A DNA stretch of 64,000 nt from Thermophilibacter provencensis (GCF_030372065.1 NZ_JAUDEA010000005.1:1-64000); one strand, 5' to 3'. Shown: positions 53,786-63,459, counted from the first letter of the stretch. Numbers and translations are program-made. Notes: a model not told the origin generated them from the letters alone.

Positions 53786-54319
53786 ATGCGTTCTCGCTAT
53801 CGCATCATAGCCCGTGTGGAGAAGCCCCACGGGAGAAGAGGGGAGGTCGTGACGGTTCCCGTTCACGGCCTTCCCTCAGTTGTGCGCCCCGGGCTCGAGG
53901 TCGCCCTCGTTCCCCCCGCGCTTCGAGGGAACCGTTGGCACACCATCACCTCGGTGTCCTCGGACAACAGGGCCGGATCGCTCGTCTCGCTCTCCGGGGT
54001 CTCCGCGCTCGGTGACGCCGAGGGCCTCGTGGGCTCCTACCTGCTGGCGCGTGCCGAGGACCTTCCCGCCGACCTCCCCCTGCACGACCGCGAGCGCCTG
54101 ATCGGTCGCGTGGCCCGCGACGAGGAGACGGGCAGGGCCGGCGTCATCGAGGAGGTCATGACCGGACCGGCAAACGACGTCTGGGTTATCAGGGACGCCG
54201 GCTCGGAGGTGCTCGTTCCCGTCATTAACGAGGTGGTGAGCGCCGTTCCCGAGAGCGGCGAGATCCCCATCCGCATTCCCCGCGGTCTCGAGTGGCAGGG
54301 AGGGGTGGCGCGCTCATGA
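53786..54319 (+). CDS. rimM: Ribosome maturation factor RimM
   Basis: 177 residues. Assists 30S head assembly around S19. N-terminal [17 protein letters not shown], then a PRC-barrel domain with [19 protein letters not shown]. Overlaps trmD by four bases (ATGA). Confidence 0.92.
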   Translation: MRSRYRIIARVEKPHGRRGEVVTVPVHGLPSVVRPGLEVALVPPALRGNRWHTITSVSSDNRAGSLVSLSGVSALGDAEGLVGSYLLARAEDLPADLPLHDRERLIGRVARDEETGRAGVIEEVMTGPANDVWVIRDAGSEVLVPVINEVVSAVPESGEIPIRIPRGLEWQGGVARS

Positions 54320-55065
54320 GGTTTGAGGCGCTCTCGGTGTTCCCCGAGGTCTTTGACGCGTACCTCGGGGCCTCCATCATGGGGCGTGCGCAGCGTGCGG
54401 GCATCTTCTCCTTTGAGGCCCACGACCTTCGCGACTGGACGCACGACCGCCACCGCACAGTTGACGACGCGCCCTTTGGCGGCGGTCAGGGCATGCTCAT
54501 GAAGCCCGCGCCCATCTTCGAGGCACTCGACGAGCTCTCCGCCGAGGGCCTGCGCCCCCGCGTCGTGTTCTTCTCGCCCTGTGGCGAGCGCTTTGACCAG
54601 CGCGTTGCGGAGCGCCTCTCCACGGAGGAGCGCATTCTCTTTGTGTGTGGTCGCTACGAGGGCATCGACGAGCGGGTCTACACGCTTGCCGATGACGTCC
54701 TCTCCATTGGGGACTACGTGCTCACCGGCGGCGAGCTCGCCGCGCTCGTGGTGATCGACGCGGTGGTCCGGCTTCTTCCCGGCGCGCTCGGCGACGAGCT
54801 CTCCGCCGTGGACGAGTCCTTCTCGTCCGCCGGCCTGCTCGAATACGCCCAGTACACGCGTCCCGCGAGCTATCGAGGCTTGGATGTGCCAGAGGTCCTG
54901 CTCTCCGGGGACCACGCGAGAATCGCGCGCTGGCGGAGGCAAAACGCCGTCGAGCGCACCGCGCTCTGGCGCCCGGACCTTTTGGACGGCGCCGAGCTCA
55001 GCGATGAGGAGCGCGAGCTCGCGCAAAGGGTCATCGATGCCCAGGAGGGGAGAGGGGAGCTATGA
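54316..55065 (+). CDS. trmD: tRNA (guanine-37-N1)-methyltransferase
   Basis: 249 residues, SPOUT knot enzyme making m1G37. Motifs [45 protein letters not shown] and [16 protein letters not shown]. Overlaps lepB by four bases. rplS, usually next, is absent here. Confidence 0.95.
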   Translation: MRFEALSVFPEVFDAYLGASIMGRAQRAGIFSFEAHDLRDWTHDRHRTVDDAPFGGGQGMLMKPAPIFEALDELSAEGLRPRVVFFSPCGERFDQRVAERLSTEERILFVCGRYEGIDERVYTLADDVLSIGDYVLTGGELAALVVIDAVVRLLPGALGDELSAVDESFSSAGLLEYAQYTRPASYRGLDVPEVLLSGDHARIARWRRQNAVERTALWRPDLLDGAELSDEERELAQRVIDAQEGRGEL

Positions 55066-55652
55066 GCGAGGGGTACGAGCCGCGTCACGCGGCCGCTCCG
55101 AACGAGCCCGCCAAGCGGGGCAAGAGGGGGCTTCCCTGGCCCGTGGGGGCGCTTCTCGGCGGCATTGCCATCGCTGTCATCTTGAGGCTCTTTGTCATCG
55201 GCGTCTACTACGTGCCGTCGGGGTCCATGCTCAACACCATTCACGAGGGCGACCTTCTCCTGGGGGAGATGGTCAGCCTTCACTTTGACGACCCGCGGCA
55301 GGGCGACGTCGTCACCTTTGATAGCCCGCTCACCGAGGGCGAGACGCTCGTCAAGCGCGTCATTGCCGTCGGAGGGCAGACCATCGACCTCGTTGACGGG
55401 ACCGTCTACGTTGACGGGGAGCCGCTCGTGGAGCCCTACACCGAGGGCAAGCCCACCGAATCGCTCTCCGACTACCTCGGCTCCGCTGGTATCAGCTATC
55501 CTTACGTCGTCCCCGAGGGCACGATCTGGGTCATGGGCGACAACCGCACCAACTCAAAGGACTCGCGCTTCTTTGGGCCCGTCTCCGTTGATGACGTGAC
55601 CTCGCGGGTTCTCTTTATCTACTGGCCGCTCTCGCACGTGGGCACCCTCTAG
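55062..55652 (+). CDS. lepB: Signal peptidase I
   Basis: 196 residues. One N-terminal membrane helix (about 28-50), the catalytic Ser55 in [10 protein letters not shown], the general base Lys98 in [10 protein letters not shown], and [14 protein letters not shown]. Cleaves Sec/Tat signal peptides on the outer membrane face. Directly after trmD. Confidence 0.95.
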   Translation: MSEGYEPRHAAAPNEPAKRGKRGLPWPVGALLGGIAIAVILRLFVIGVYYVPSGSMLNTIHEGDLLLGEMVSLHFDDPRQGDVVTFDSPLTEGETLVKRVIAVGGQTIDLVDGTVYVDGEPLVEPYTEGKPTESLSDYLGSAGISYPYVVPEGTIWVMGDNRTNSKDSRFFGPVSVDDVTSRVLFIYWPLSHVGTL

Positions 55653-55682
55653 GGCCGACGGCGAGACGAGAGAAGGACGGAC

Positions 55683-56594
55683 ATGAGCGACAACGTTCTC
55701 ACGTTTCAGGACATGATCCTCACGCTCGAGCGCTACTGGGCGGAGCAGGGCTGCACCGTCATGCAGCCCTATGACTCTGAGGTGGGCGCCGGCACGTTCC
55801 ACACCGCAACCACGCTGCGCTCGCTCGGGCCCAAGCCGTGGCGCACCTGCTACCCGCAGCCGTGTCGCCGTCCCGCAGACGGCCGCTACGGCGAGAACCC
55901 CAACCGCATGCAGCACTACTACCAGTTTCAGGTGATCCTGAAGCCGTGCCCCGTTGACTCCCAGGAGCTCTATCTCGGCTCGCTCGCGGCCATTGGCCTC
56001 GACCCCGCCGAGCACGACGTCCGCTTCGTCGAGGACGACTGGGAGAGTCCCACGCTGGGCGCCTGGGGCCTTGGCTGGGAGGTCTGGATGGACGGCATGG
56101 AGGTCACCCAGTACACCTACTTCCAGCAGGTGGGCGGCATCGAGGTTGACCCCGTGCCCGTCGAGATCACCTACGGCCTCGAGCGCATCGCCATGTACGC
56201 GCAGGGCGTGGACTCCGTCTACGACGTCATCTGGTCCTACCTGCCCGATGGCACCCCGATGACTTATGGCGACGTCTTCCACGAGAACGAGCGCGAGTTC
56301 TCGACCTACAACTTTGAGGTTGCCAACGTCGAGATGATGCGCGAGAAGTTCGACGACTACGAGCGCGAGTGCCACGCATGCCTCGAGCGCAAGCTGCCGC
56401 TGCCGGCGTACGACTGCGTCATGAAGTGCAGTCACGCCTTCAACCTGCTCGATGCCCGCGGCGCCATCTCGGCCACCGAGCGCGCCAACTACATCCTGCG
56501 CGTCCGCACCATCGCCAAGCTCTGCTGCGAGTGCTACCTCGCGGAGGTTGCCGGCAAGACCGATGACGATGCCAAGAAGGGGGAGGTGGCCTAA
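55683..56594 (+). CDS. glyQ: Glycyl-tRNA synthetase alpha subunit
   Basis: 303 residues, catalytic class II subunit of the alpha2beta2 enzyme. [53 protein letters not shown] and [11 protein letters not shown] are distinctive. The stop abuts glyS after one codon (TAA-ATG). Confidence 0.96.
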   Translation: MSDNVLTFQDMILTLERYWAEQGCTVMQPYDSEVGAGTFHTATTLRSLGPKPWRTCYPQPCRRPADGRYGENPNRMQHYYQFQVILKPCPVDSQELYLGSLAAIGLDPAEHDVRFVEDDWESPTLGAWGLGWEVWMDGMEVTQYTYFQQVGGIEVDPVPVEITYGLERIAMYAQGVDSVYDVIWSYLPDGTPMTYGDVFHENEREFSTYNFEVANVEMMREKFDDYERECHACLERKLPLPAYDCVMKCSHAFNLLDARGAISATERANYILRVRTIAKLCCECYLAEVAGKTDDDAKKGEVA

Positions 56595-58691
56595 ATGGCA
56601 GAGACTCGCGACTTCCTGCTTGAGATCGGCACCGAGGAGATGCCCTCGGCCCCGCTCATGAACGCTGCCAAGCAGCTCGGCGGCCTTGTTGCCAAGGGAC
56701 TTGACGCCGCCGGTCTCGCGCACGGCGAGGTGCGCGTCATCTCGACGCCTCGCCGCCTCGCGGCGCTCGTCGCCAACGTTGCCGTGGCTACTGACGAGAT
56801 TCACGAGGTCAAGCGCGGACCCAAGGCCTCCATCGCCTTCGACGAGAGCGGTGAGCCCACCAAGGCCGCGCTCGGCTTTGCGCGCAAGTGCGGCGCCGAG
56901 GCGGCAGACCTCGTCCGCCGCGTTGACGCGGACGGCAGCGAGTACGTCTTCGCCGAGCGCAGCGTTCCCTCAAAGCCCGCCGCGCCCATCCTCTCCGAGC
57001 TCTCCGCCAACGTGATCGGCGGGCTGCAGTGGCCCAACTACCGTAGCCAGCGCTGGGGCTCCGAGCATGCGACCTTCGTGCGCCCCATCCGCTGGATCTG
57101 CGCGCTTCTCGGCGAGGACGTCGTGCCCGTGACCTATGCGGACGTGACCTCGTCCAACACCACGCGCGGACACCGCGTCCTTGCCCTGGGCGAGCACGTC
57201 GTTGCCTCGCCCGCGGACTACGAGGCCACGCTCGAGCGCGCCTTCGTGCTTTCCGCGGAGCGCCGCGAGGAGGTCATTCGCGAGGGCATCGCCAAGATTG
57301 AGGCCGAGCGCGGTGGGGCGCGCGTTGACACCCCGCGCAAGATCTTTGACGAGGTCGTGAACCTCTGCGAGTGGCCCACGGTTCTGGTGGGCACCTTCGA
57401 CGAGGAGTTCCTCGAGGTCCCGCATGAGATCATCTGCGAGTCCATGCTCTCCAACCAGCGCTACTTCCCGATCTACGACGCCGAGGGCAACCTCACGCGC
57501 GAGTTTGTGGTGGTCTCAAACGCTGACCCCCGCGTGTCCGCGACCGTCGTTTCCGGCAACGAGCGCGTGGTGCGCGCTCGCCTCGACGACGCCAAGTTCT
57601 TCTACGACGAGGACCTCAAGCGCCCGATGGAGGAGTTCGTTAAGCGCCTTGGCTCGGTGACCTTCCAGGAGCGCCTGGGCACGATGCTCCAGAAGGTCGA
57701 GCGCATGGAGGGGCTCGCTGCCGCCGTTGCCTCACAGGCGGGGGAGGGCGAGGCCGGTGTGGCCGCCGCCGCGCGCGCCGCGCACCTCGCCAAGGCGGAC
57801 CTCGTTTCGCAGGCCGTCGTTGAGTTCACCAACCAGCAGGGCGTCATGGGCGGCTACTACGCCGCGGCCGCCGGCGAGGCCCCCGAGGTCTGTGCCGCCA
57901 TCCGCGAGCACTACCGCCCGCGCTTTGCGGGGGACGAGCTTCCGTCCGGCACCTGCGGCCGCTGCGTGGCCATTGCGGACAAGCTCGACACCGTCTGCGG
58001 TATCTTTGCCATCGACGAGCCGCCCACCGGCTCCTCGGACCCCTACGCCGTCCGCCGCGCCGCCATTGGCATCATTGCCATGCTCCGCTCGCTGCCGGGC
58101 TGTGACCTGCGCCAGCTCATCGGCCTCTCGCTCGGCTCCTACCAGGCCCAGGGTCTCGGGTTTGACCTTGAGTCCGTTGCCGGAGCCGTGGTGAGGTTCT
58201 TCCAGGGCCGCCTTGTCGCCATCGCGCGCGACGAGGGCATCCGCCCGGACACGATCGAGGCCGTCTCCGCCGTGGGCGTCATCAACCCCGTGGAGTTCAT
58301 GGCGCGCGCTCACGCCCTCGAGGACGCTCGCTCCCAGAGCCCCGAGCTCTTTGACGACCTCGCCACCGCCTACGCCCGTGCCGCTCACCTTGGCGACGCC
58401 TCCCTGGGCGCAGACGTTGACACGGCCCTTCTCGGGCCCGCCGAGAGGAGCCTGCTCGATGCCTGTGAGCAGGGTTCCGTTGACGTCTCGGCCGCCCTTG
58501 CCAAGGACGACTACGCTGGCGCTCTCTCCGCACTTGCCGGCCTTAAGACCCCCATCGACCGATTCTTTGATGACGTGCTTGTCATGGATGAGGATACTGC
58601 GGTAAGGGAGAACCGCCTGCGCCTGCTTAACCGCTTTGTTGAGGTTTTTGTTGGCGTGGCGGACATTGGCGCTCTCTCTCGCAAGAAGTAG
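56595..58691 (+). CDS. glyS: Glycyl-tRNA synthetase beta subunit
   Basis: 698 residues, tRNA-binding subunit. N-terminal DFLLEIGTEEMPSAPL, KRGPKASIAFDE, RPIRWICALLG, an HD-like central domain, and a C-terminal anticodon-binding domain with FFDDVLVMDEDTAVRENRLR. The ATG directly follows the glyQ stop codon. Confidence 0.96.
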   Translation: MAETRDFLLEIGTEEMPSAPLMNAAKQLGGLVAKGLDAAGLAHGEVRVISTPRRLAALVANVAVATDEIHEVKRGPKASIAFDESGEPTKAALGFARKCGAEAADLVRRVDADGSEYVFAERSVPSKPAAPILSELSANVIGGLQWPNYRSQRWGSEHATFVRPIRWICALLGEDVVPVTYADVTSSNTTRGHRVLALGEHVVASPADYEATLERAFVLSAERREEVIREGIAKIEAERGGARVDTPRKIFDEVVNLCEWPTVLVGTFDEEFLEVPHEIICESMLSNQRYFPIYDAEGNLTREFVVVSNADPRVSATVVSGNERVVRARLDDAKFFYDEDLKRPMEEFVKRLGSVTFQERLGTMLQKVERMEGLAAAVASQAGEGEAGVAAAARAAHLAKADLVSQAVVEFTNQQGVMGGYYAAAAGEAPEVCAAIREHYRPRFAGDELPSGTCGRCVAIADKLDTVCGIFAIDEPPTGSSDPYAVRRAAIGIIAMLRSLPGCDLRQLIGLSLGSYQAQGLGFDLESVAGAVVRFFQGRLVAIARDEGIRPDTIEAVSAVGVINPVEFMARAHALEDARSQSPELFDDLATAYARAAHLGDASLGADVDTALLGPAERSLLDACEQGSVDVSAALAKDDYAGALSALAGLKTPIDRFFDDVLVMDEDTAVRENRLRLLNRFVEVFVGVADIGALSRKK

Positions 58692-58695
58692 AATA
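58667..58695 (+). promoter_or_regulatory. Promoter for the half-PDRP gene
   Basis: TTGGCG (58667-58672), 17-base spacer, TAGAAT (58690-58695), overlapping the end of glyS and 51 bases before the next start. The same -10 form occurs at 63454. Confidence 0.55.
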
Positions 58696-58746
58696 GGCTC
58701 ATACACACACCACACGCGCCACGAAGGAGATATAGGAGGTCTTGCG

Positions 58747-59148
58747 ATGGCTAAGCTCGATTTGGATGACGACATCTACGGTCAGGTCGTGCCCCTCATC
58801 TATGTTCTTTCCGACGCGCGCGGCGAGACGGCCAACACCGTCGTCATGGCGGCTGCTGCCCAGTTTGGCGATGCCTCCGTTGACATTCGCCGTCTCTCCA
58901 ACGTGAAGGACGTCGACACCGTCCGCGCCTACTTTGACGAGAACTTTGACGCCAGCCGTCCGTGCGCCGTGTTCCACACGTTTGCCAACGGCATCCTTCG
59001 ACGTGAGATTCGCCGCGAGCTCGACCGTCGCGGCATCCCCTCGATTGACCTTCTCGGCCCGGCCGTGACCGTCATCTCCACGTTGACGGGCGAGGAGCCC
59101 ACGCGAGAGATCGGTGCGGTGTATAAGGAAGAGGGTGCTGGCAAGTAA
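58747..59148 (+). CDS. N-terminal half of PPDK regulatory protein (DUF299), lacking the P-loop domain
   Basis: 133 residues, versus about 270 for PDRP/PpsR proteins, which phosphorylate and dephosphorylate the Thr beside the catalytic His of PPDK or PEP synthase. IYVLSDARGETANTVVMAA, the LRREIRRELDRRGIPSIDLL block and DLLGP match the first half of the family in order. It then stops at EIGAVYKEEGAGK; the catalytic half with the GVSRTSKTP-type P-loop is absent and is not found in any frame of the 230 bases after it. AGGAGGT lies just before the ATG. It is next to ppdK, so a regulatory link is likely, but kinase activity is not expected. Confidence 0.8.
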   Translation: MAKLDLDDDIYGQVVPLIYVLSDARGETANTVVMAAAAQFGDASVDIRRLSNVKDVDTVRAYFDENFDASRPCAVFHTFANGILRREIRRELDRRGIPSIDLLGPAVTVISTLTGEEPTREIGAVYKEEGAGK

Positions 59149-59178
59149 GGCCAAATCACTCCTCATGTTACTACCTCC

Positions 59179-59210
59179 GGGGTCGGGCAGCATGGCTCGG
59201 CCCCGATTTG
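59179..59210 (+). terminator. Hairpin after half-PDRP gene
   Basis: 10-base stem with two G-T pairs, 59179-59188 and 59195-59204, followed by GATTTGG. Weak T-tract; possible terminator. Confidence 0.45.
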
Positions 59211-59231
59211 GTATATCAGGTGCCGTTTACC

Positions 59232-59243
59232 CCAACATGTTGG
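59232..59243. promoter_or_regulatory. 12-bp palindrome upstream of ppdK
   Basis: CCAACATGTTGG is a perfect palindrome 20 bases before a -35 candidate. It could be a regulator site; the protein is unknown. Confidence 0.4.
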
Positions 59244-59262
59244 TCGAATGGCCGAAAAACGG

Positions 59263-59290
59263 TTGTGAGCGGTAGTGTGACTGCTACTAT
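59263..59290 (+). promoter_or_regulatory. Promoter of ppdK
   Basis: TTGTGA (59263-59268), 16-base spacer, TACTAT (59285-59290), giving a leader of about 80 bases. Moderate match. Confidence 0.45.
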
Positions 59291-59378
59291 TTCGTGAGGT
59301 TGCGAGCGCTTCGCTCGCCGCCAGTTGTAGGTGCGCGCCCGCATGGGCGCGCCAGGACCCAGGAAGCAAGGGGTAAAC

Positions 59379-62138
59379 ATGGCAGAAAAGCACGTCTACC
59401 GCTTTGGCTTCGACGCCAACGGCAACAACGTGACCGAGGTCGCGGGCGAGTCCGTTGCGGAGGCCAAGTGGATCACGGGTGGCAAGGGCGCCAACCTTGC
59501 CGAGATGGCCAACATCGGCCTTCCCGTCCCTCCCGGATTTACCATTACCTGCCAGACCTGCGTCGCTTACTCCAGCGCGGGTAACGTCTGGCCCGAGGGC
59601 GTTCTTGACGAGATTGACGAGTACCGCAAGGACCTCGAGGAGCGCATGGGCAAGAAGCTTGGCGACTCCGAGGACCCGCTGCTCGTCTCCGTGCGCTCCG
59701 GCGCGCCGTTCTCCATGCCCGGCATGATGGACACCGTCCTCAACCTCGGCCTCAACGATGACTCCGTCCAGGGCCTCATCAAGCAGACCGAGAACCCCCG
59801 CTTTGCCTACGACTCCTACCGTCGCTTCGTCCAGATGTTCTCGGACGTCGTCATGGGCGTCTCCGGCCAGCTCTTCGAGGACGCCATCGCCGCCAAGAAG
59901 GCCGAGAAGGGCGTGAAGCTCGACACCGAGCTCGATGCCGATGACCTCAAGGACCTCGTCGCCACGTTCAAGCAGATCTTTGCCGACAACGTCGACGCCG
60001 AGAAGTACCCTGAGGTGCTTGTCGACGGCAAGATCGAGTTCCCGCACGACCCGCTGGTGCAGCTCCGTCTCGCCGAGCAGGCCGTCTTCGGTTCCTGGAA
60101 CACCGACCGCGCCATCCTCTACCGCAAGCAGAACAAGATTCCTGACGAGCTCGGCACCGCCGTCAATGTTCAGGTGATGGCCTTCGGCAACAAGGGCAAC
60201 ACCTCCGCCACCGGCGTCGCGTTCACCCGCAACCCCGCCGACGGCACCAACGAGCGCTATGGCGACTTCCTGGTCAACGCCCAGGGCGAGGACGTCGTCG
60301 CCGGCATCCGCAACACCGAGCCGATCGCCGACCTGCCCAAGGTCCCGGGCCTCGAGGAGGCTGGCAAGGAGCTCTTCCACGTCTTTGAGATCCTCGAGGA
60401 CCACTACGCTGACATGATGGACCTCGAGTTCACCATCGAGCAGGGCAAGCTCTGGATGCTCCAGACCCGCGTGGGCAAGCGCACCGCTCTCTCCGCCCTC
60501 AAGGTCGCCATCCAGATGTACGAGGAGGGCCGCATCTCCAAGGAGGAGGCGGTCATGCGTGTTGCTCCCGAGCAGCTCGACCAGCTTCTCCACCCGCAGT
60601 TTGACCCCAAGGCTGACTACAAGGTCATCGCCAAGGGCCTCAACGCCTCCCCGGGTGCCGCCGTTGGCGCCGTCGTGTTCTCCTCCGCTGACGCCGAGGC
60701 CTACGCCGAGGCCGGCAAGCCCTGCATCCTCGTGCGCTGGGAGACCACCCCGGACGACCTTCACGGCATGGTTGCCGCTGAGGGCATCCTGACCTCTCAC
60801 GGTGGCAAGACCTCCCACGCGGCCGTCATCGCCCGTGGCATGGGCGCCCCCTGCGTCTGCGGCGTTGATGCTCTTCAGATCGACGCCGTCAACAAGGTCT
60901 GCACCGTCGCCGGCACCGACATCACCCTCCACGAGGGCGACGTTATCTCCATTGACGGCACCACCGGTGACGTCATCCTCGGCGAGGTTGCCCTTGTCCG
61001 TCCGGAGCTCGGTGGCGACCTCCAGACCATCCTCGACTGGGCCGACGAGGTCCGTCTCAACGCTGACCGCGGCCGCGTGATCGGCGTGCGCGCCAACGCC
61101 GATAACCCGGCCGACGCGCAGCTCTCCAAGGACAACGGCGCCTCCGGCATCGGCCTCTGCCGTACCGAGCACATGTTCCTCGGCGAGCGCAAGCAGCTCA
61201 TCCAGAACTTCATTCTTGCTGACGACGATGCCGTCAAGGCCGACGCCGTCGAGAAGCTCGGTGCTGCCCAGAAGGGCGACTTCCTCGAGATGTTCAAGGC
61301 CATGGACGGCATGCCCGTCATCGTGCGCCTGCTCGATCCGCCTCTGCACGAGTTCCTCGAGGATCCGCGTGACCTCGACGTCGAGATCGCCAAGGAGGAG
61401 GCCGAGGGCAAGGACGTCTCCGAGAAGAAGGCGCTTCTCGCCAAGCTCGACTCCTTCCAGGAGGCCAACCCGATGCTCGGCCTTCGTGGCTGCCGCCTCG
61501 GCCTGGTCTACCCCGAGCTCAACGTCATGCAGGTGAAGGCCATTGCCTCCGCCACCGCCGAGCTCCAGAAGCAGGGTCTCAACCCCAAGCCGGAGATCAT
61601 GATCCCGCTCGTTGCCTTCGAGGAGGAGCTTGCTCTCGTCCGTGAGGTCGTCGAGGAGAACATCAAGGCCGTCGCCGAGGAGTACGGTGTCGAGCTCGAC
61701 ATCCCGGTCGGCACCATGATCGAGATTCCGCGCGCTGCCATCACCTCCGAGGACATCGCCAAGCACGCCGACTTCTTCTCCTTCGGCACCAACGACCTCA
61801 CCCAGATGGGCCTTGGCTTCTCCCGTGACGACGTTGAGGCCGCGTTCATGCCGCTCTACCTCGACAAGAAGATCTGCAAGACGAACCCCTTCGCCACGCT
61901 CGACAAGGGCGTTGCCAAGCTCGTCAAGATGGGCGTCGAGGGCGGCCACGCCGGCAACCCGGACATCGTCTGCGGTGTCTGCGGTGAGACCGGTGGTGAC
62001 CCCGAGTCCATCCACATGTACTATGACCTCGGTCTTGACTACGTGTCCTGCTCGCCGTACCGCGTGCCCATCGCCCGCCTTGCGGCTGCCCAGGCCAAGA
62101 TCGAGGCCAACGGCGGCGCCGAGAAGGTCGCCAAGTAA
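59379..62138 (+). CDS. ppdK: Pyruvate, phosphate dikinase
   Basis: 919 residues. Interconverts pyruvate, ATP and Pi with PEP, AMP and PPi, supplying PEP (also the substrate of aroF, aroA and the PTS) or running glycolytically with PPi. N-terminal ATP-grasp domain (GGKGANLAEMANIGLPVPPG), swivel domain with catalytic His480 in GGKTSHAAVIARG and the regulatory Thr478 kept, and the C-terminal PEP/pyruvate barrel with CRTEHMFLGERK and VCGVCGETGGD with the catalytic Cys. GGGG precedes the ATG at 59379. Own promoter and terminator. Confidence 0.96.
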   Translation: MAEKHVYRFGFDANGNNVTEVAGESVAEAKWITGGKGANLAEMANIGLPVPPGFTITCQTCVAYSSAGNVWPEGVLDEIDEYRKDLEERMGKKLGDSEDPLLVSVRSGAPFSMPGMMDTVLNLGLNDDSVQGLIKQTENPRFAYDSYRRFVQMFSDVVMGVSGQLFEDAIAAKKAEKGVKLDTELDADDLKDLVATFKQIFADNVDAEKYPEVLVDGKIEFPHDPLVQLRLAEQAVFGSWNTDRAILYRKQNKIPDELGTAVNVQVMAFGNKGNTSATGVAFTRNPADGTNERYGDFLVNAQGEDVVAGIRNTEPIADLPKVPGLEEAGKELFHVFEILEDHYADMMDLEFTIEQGKLWMLQTRVGKRTALSALKVAIQMYEEGRISKEEAVMRVAPEQLDQLLHPQFDPKADYKVIAKGLNASPGAAVGAVVFSSADAEAYAEAGKPCILVRWETTPDDLHGMVAAEGILTSHGGKTSHAAVIARGMGAPCVCGVDALQIDAVNKVCTVAGTDITLHEGDVISIDGTTGDVILGEVALVRPELGGDLQTILDWADEVRLNADRGRVIGVRANADNPADAQLSKDNGASGIGLCRTEHMFLGERKQLIQNFILADDDAVKADAVEKLGAAQKGDFLEMFKAMDGMPVIVRLLDPPLHEFLEDPRDLDVEIAKEEAEGKDVSEKKALLAKLDSFQEANPMLGLRGCRLGLVYPELNVMQVKAIASATAELQKQGLNPKPEIMIPLVAFEEELALVREVVEENIKAVAEEYGVELDIPVGTMIEIPRAAITSEDIAKHADFFSFGTNDLTQMGLGFSRDDVEAAFMPLYLDKKICKTNPFATLDKGVAKLVKMGVEGGHAGNPDIVCGVCGETGGDPESIHMYYDLGLDYVSCSPYRVPIARLAAAQAKIEANGGAEKVAK

Positions 62139-62165
62139 GCGACGTCTTCTCACGCACGCCCCATC

Positions 62166-62197
62166 GAGGGAGGGAGCCCCGCGCTCCCTCCCTCTTC
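62166..62197 (+). terminator. Terminator of ppdK
   Basis: Perfect 12-base stem GAGGGAGGGAGC (62166-62177) with GCTCCCTCCCTC (62183-62194), loop CCCGC, then TTC. Strong stem but short T-tract. Confidence 0.7.
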
Positions 62198-62348
62198 TGT
62201 CATTTGGGGACGTGTTATTTCTCTCAGAAAAATTGGGACAGGTCTTGTATTGCCGCGTCGCTGCGTGGTCGAACGTGGTCTTTCACCTGCTGTCTTCTTG
62301 ACCTATCCCATTTTTTCTGAGAGAAATAACACGTCCCCAAATGACAGA
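62196..62348. repeat. 153-bp inverted-repeat element with 47-bp arms
   Basis: Arms 62196-62242 and 62302-62348 pair with two mismatches around a 59-base centre. The arms carry GGGGACGTGTTATTTCTCTC, which is AT-richer than the surroundings. The shape is that of a non-autonomous mobile or REPIN-like element. It ends 17 bases before dgt, so it may provide regulatory signals. Confidence 0.8.
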
Positions 62349-62365
62349 CGGGTCAAGGAGACGGG

Positions 62366-63409
62366 ATGAGGGTTCTGACGCGAATCGAGCTTGAGCGCAC
62401 CGAGCATGAGCGGCTCTCCCCGGACGCCGCCTTTGCGGATGCCTCTCTCGGGAGGCTCCGCCCCGAGCCCGAGGACGACCTCAGGACATGTTTCCAGTGC
62501 GACAGGGACCGCATACTCCACAGCAAGAGCTTTAGGCGGCTCGCGCACAAGACCCAGGTGTTTCTCGCCCCAGAGGGCGATCACTACCGCACGCGCCTGA
62601 TACACACGCTCGAGGTTGGCCAGGTTGCTCGCTCAATCGCCCGTCCCCTGGGGCTCAACGAGGACTTGACCGAGGCCATAGCACTGGGACACGACCTTGG
62701 CCACACCCCCTTTGGCCATGTGGGGGAGCGTGCCCTCTCGCATGCCATTGCGCTCTACCGGGGACTTGACCCCGATGCTCCCGCCTCGCGTCGGATGTTC
62801 TCGCACAACGAGCAGAGCGCCCGCATCGTCGAGCGCCTTGAGCGTGACGGCCGTGGGCTCAACCTCACGCGCGAGGTTGTGGACGGCATTCGCAGCCACA
62901 CCGGGACGCTGCGCGCCTGCACCCTCGAGGGGCGCGTCGTCGCCCTTGCCGACCGCATTGCCTACGTCTGCCATGACATCGACGACGCCGAGCGCGCCGG
63001 CCTCCTTCGTGAGGGCGACCTTCCCGCAGGCCCGCGCGACCTTCTGGGCTCGAGCTCGTCCGAGCGGATCGAGACCATGGTCCACGACGTTGTCTCAAGC
63101 AGCGCCGAGAAGGGCGACATCGTGATGTCCGCTCCCGTGCACGACGCCATGATGAGCATGCGCTCGTTCCTGTTTGAGAACCTCTACTCCCACGGTGACG
63201 CCAAATGGGAGGAGCCCAAGGCATATGCCATGCTCGTTGACCTTTTCTCGTACTTTGTCTCGCACCTCGACGAGGTTCCCGAGGAGTATCTCATCCAGGA
63301 TGACGCTTCCGAGATTCAGGTCGCGGACTTCGTCTCCGGCATGACCGACCGCTACGCGGTTGGGCTCTACGAGGAGCTCAAGATCCCGCAGTCCTGGAAG
63401 CGCCGCTGA
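62366..63409 (+). CDS. dgt: dGTPase-like HD-domain nucleotide triphosphohydrolase
   Basis: 347 residues. HD-domain family that splits dGTP or other dNTPs to nucleoside and triphosphate. RDRILHSKSFRRLAHKTQVF, HTLEVGQVARSIAR, the metal-binding ALGHDLGHTPFGHVGE, and LADRIAYVCHDIDD are diagnostic. The ATG has AAGGAGACGGG upstream. In many Gram-positive genomes this gene precedes dnaG-rpoD, which is not seen before the window ends. Confidence 0.92.
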   Translation: MRVLTRIELERTEHERLSPDAAFADASLGRLRPEPEDDLRTCFQCDRDRILHSKSFRRLAHKTQVFLAPEGDHYRTRLIHTLEVGQVARSIARPLGLNEDLTEAIALGHDLGHTPFGHVGERALSHAIALYRGLDPDAPASRRMFSHNEQSARIVERLERDGRGLNLTREVVDGIRSHTGTLRACTLEGRVVALADRIAYVCHDIDDAERAGLLREGDLPAGPRDLLGSSSSERIETMVHDVVSSSAEKGDIVMSAPVHDAMMSMRSFLFENLYSHGDAKWEEPKAYAMLVDLFSYFVSHLDEVPEEYLIQDDASEIQVADFVSGMTDRYAVGLYEELKIPQSWKRR

Positions 63410-63429
63410 CGCCCCCGGTTCCTGGTGTT

Positions 63430-63459
63430 TTGGCTGACCCCTGCTGCGCGCGGTAGAAT
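63430..63459 (+). promoter_or_regulatory. Candidate promoter before the last gene
   Basis: TTGGCT (63430-63435), 18-base spacer, TAGAAT (63454-63459), 30 bases before the next start. Confidence 0.5.

Noticed and set aside
59163-62153. 996-codon open frame antisense to ppdK
   Set aside because: A mirror of the GC codon bias of ppdK; low-complexity Val/Asp/Gly/Leu-rich protein with no domain. The same applies to long antisense frames at 10779-13340 and 7969-10380.
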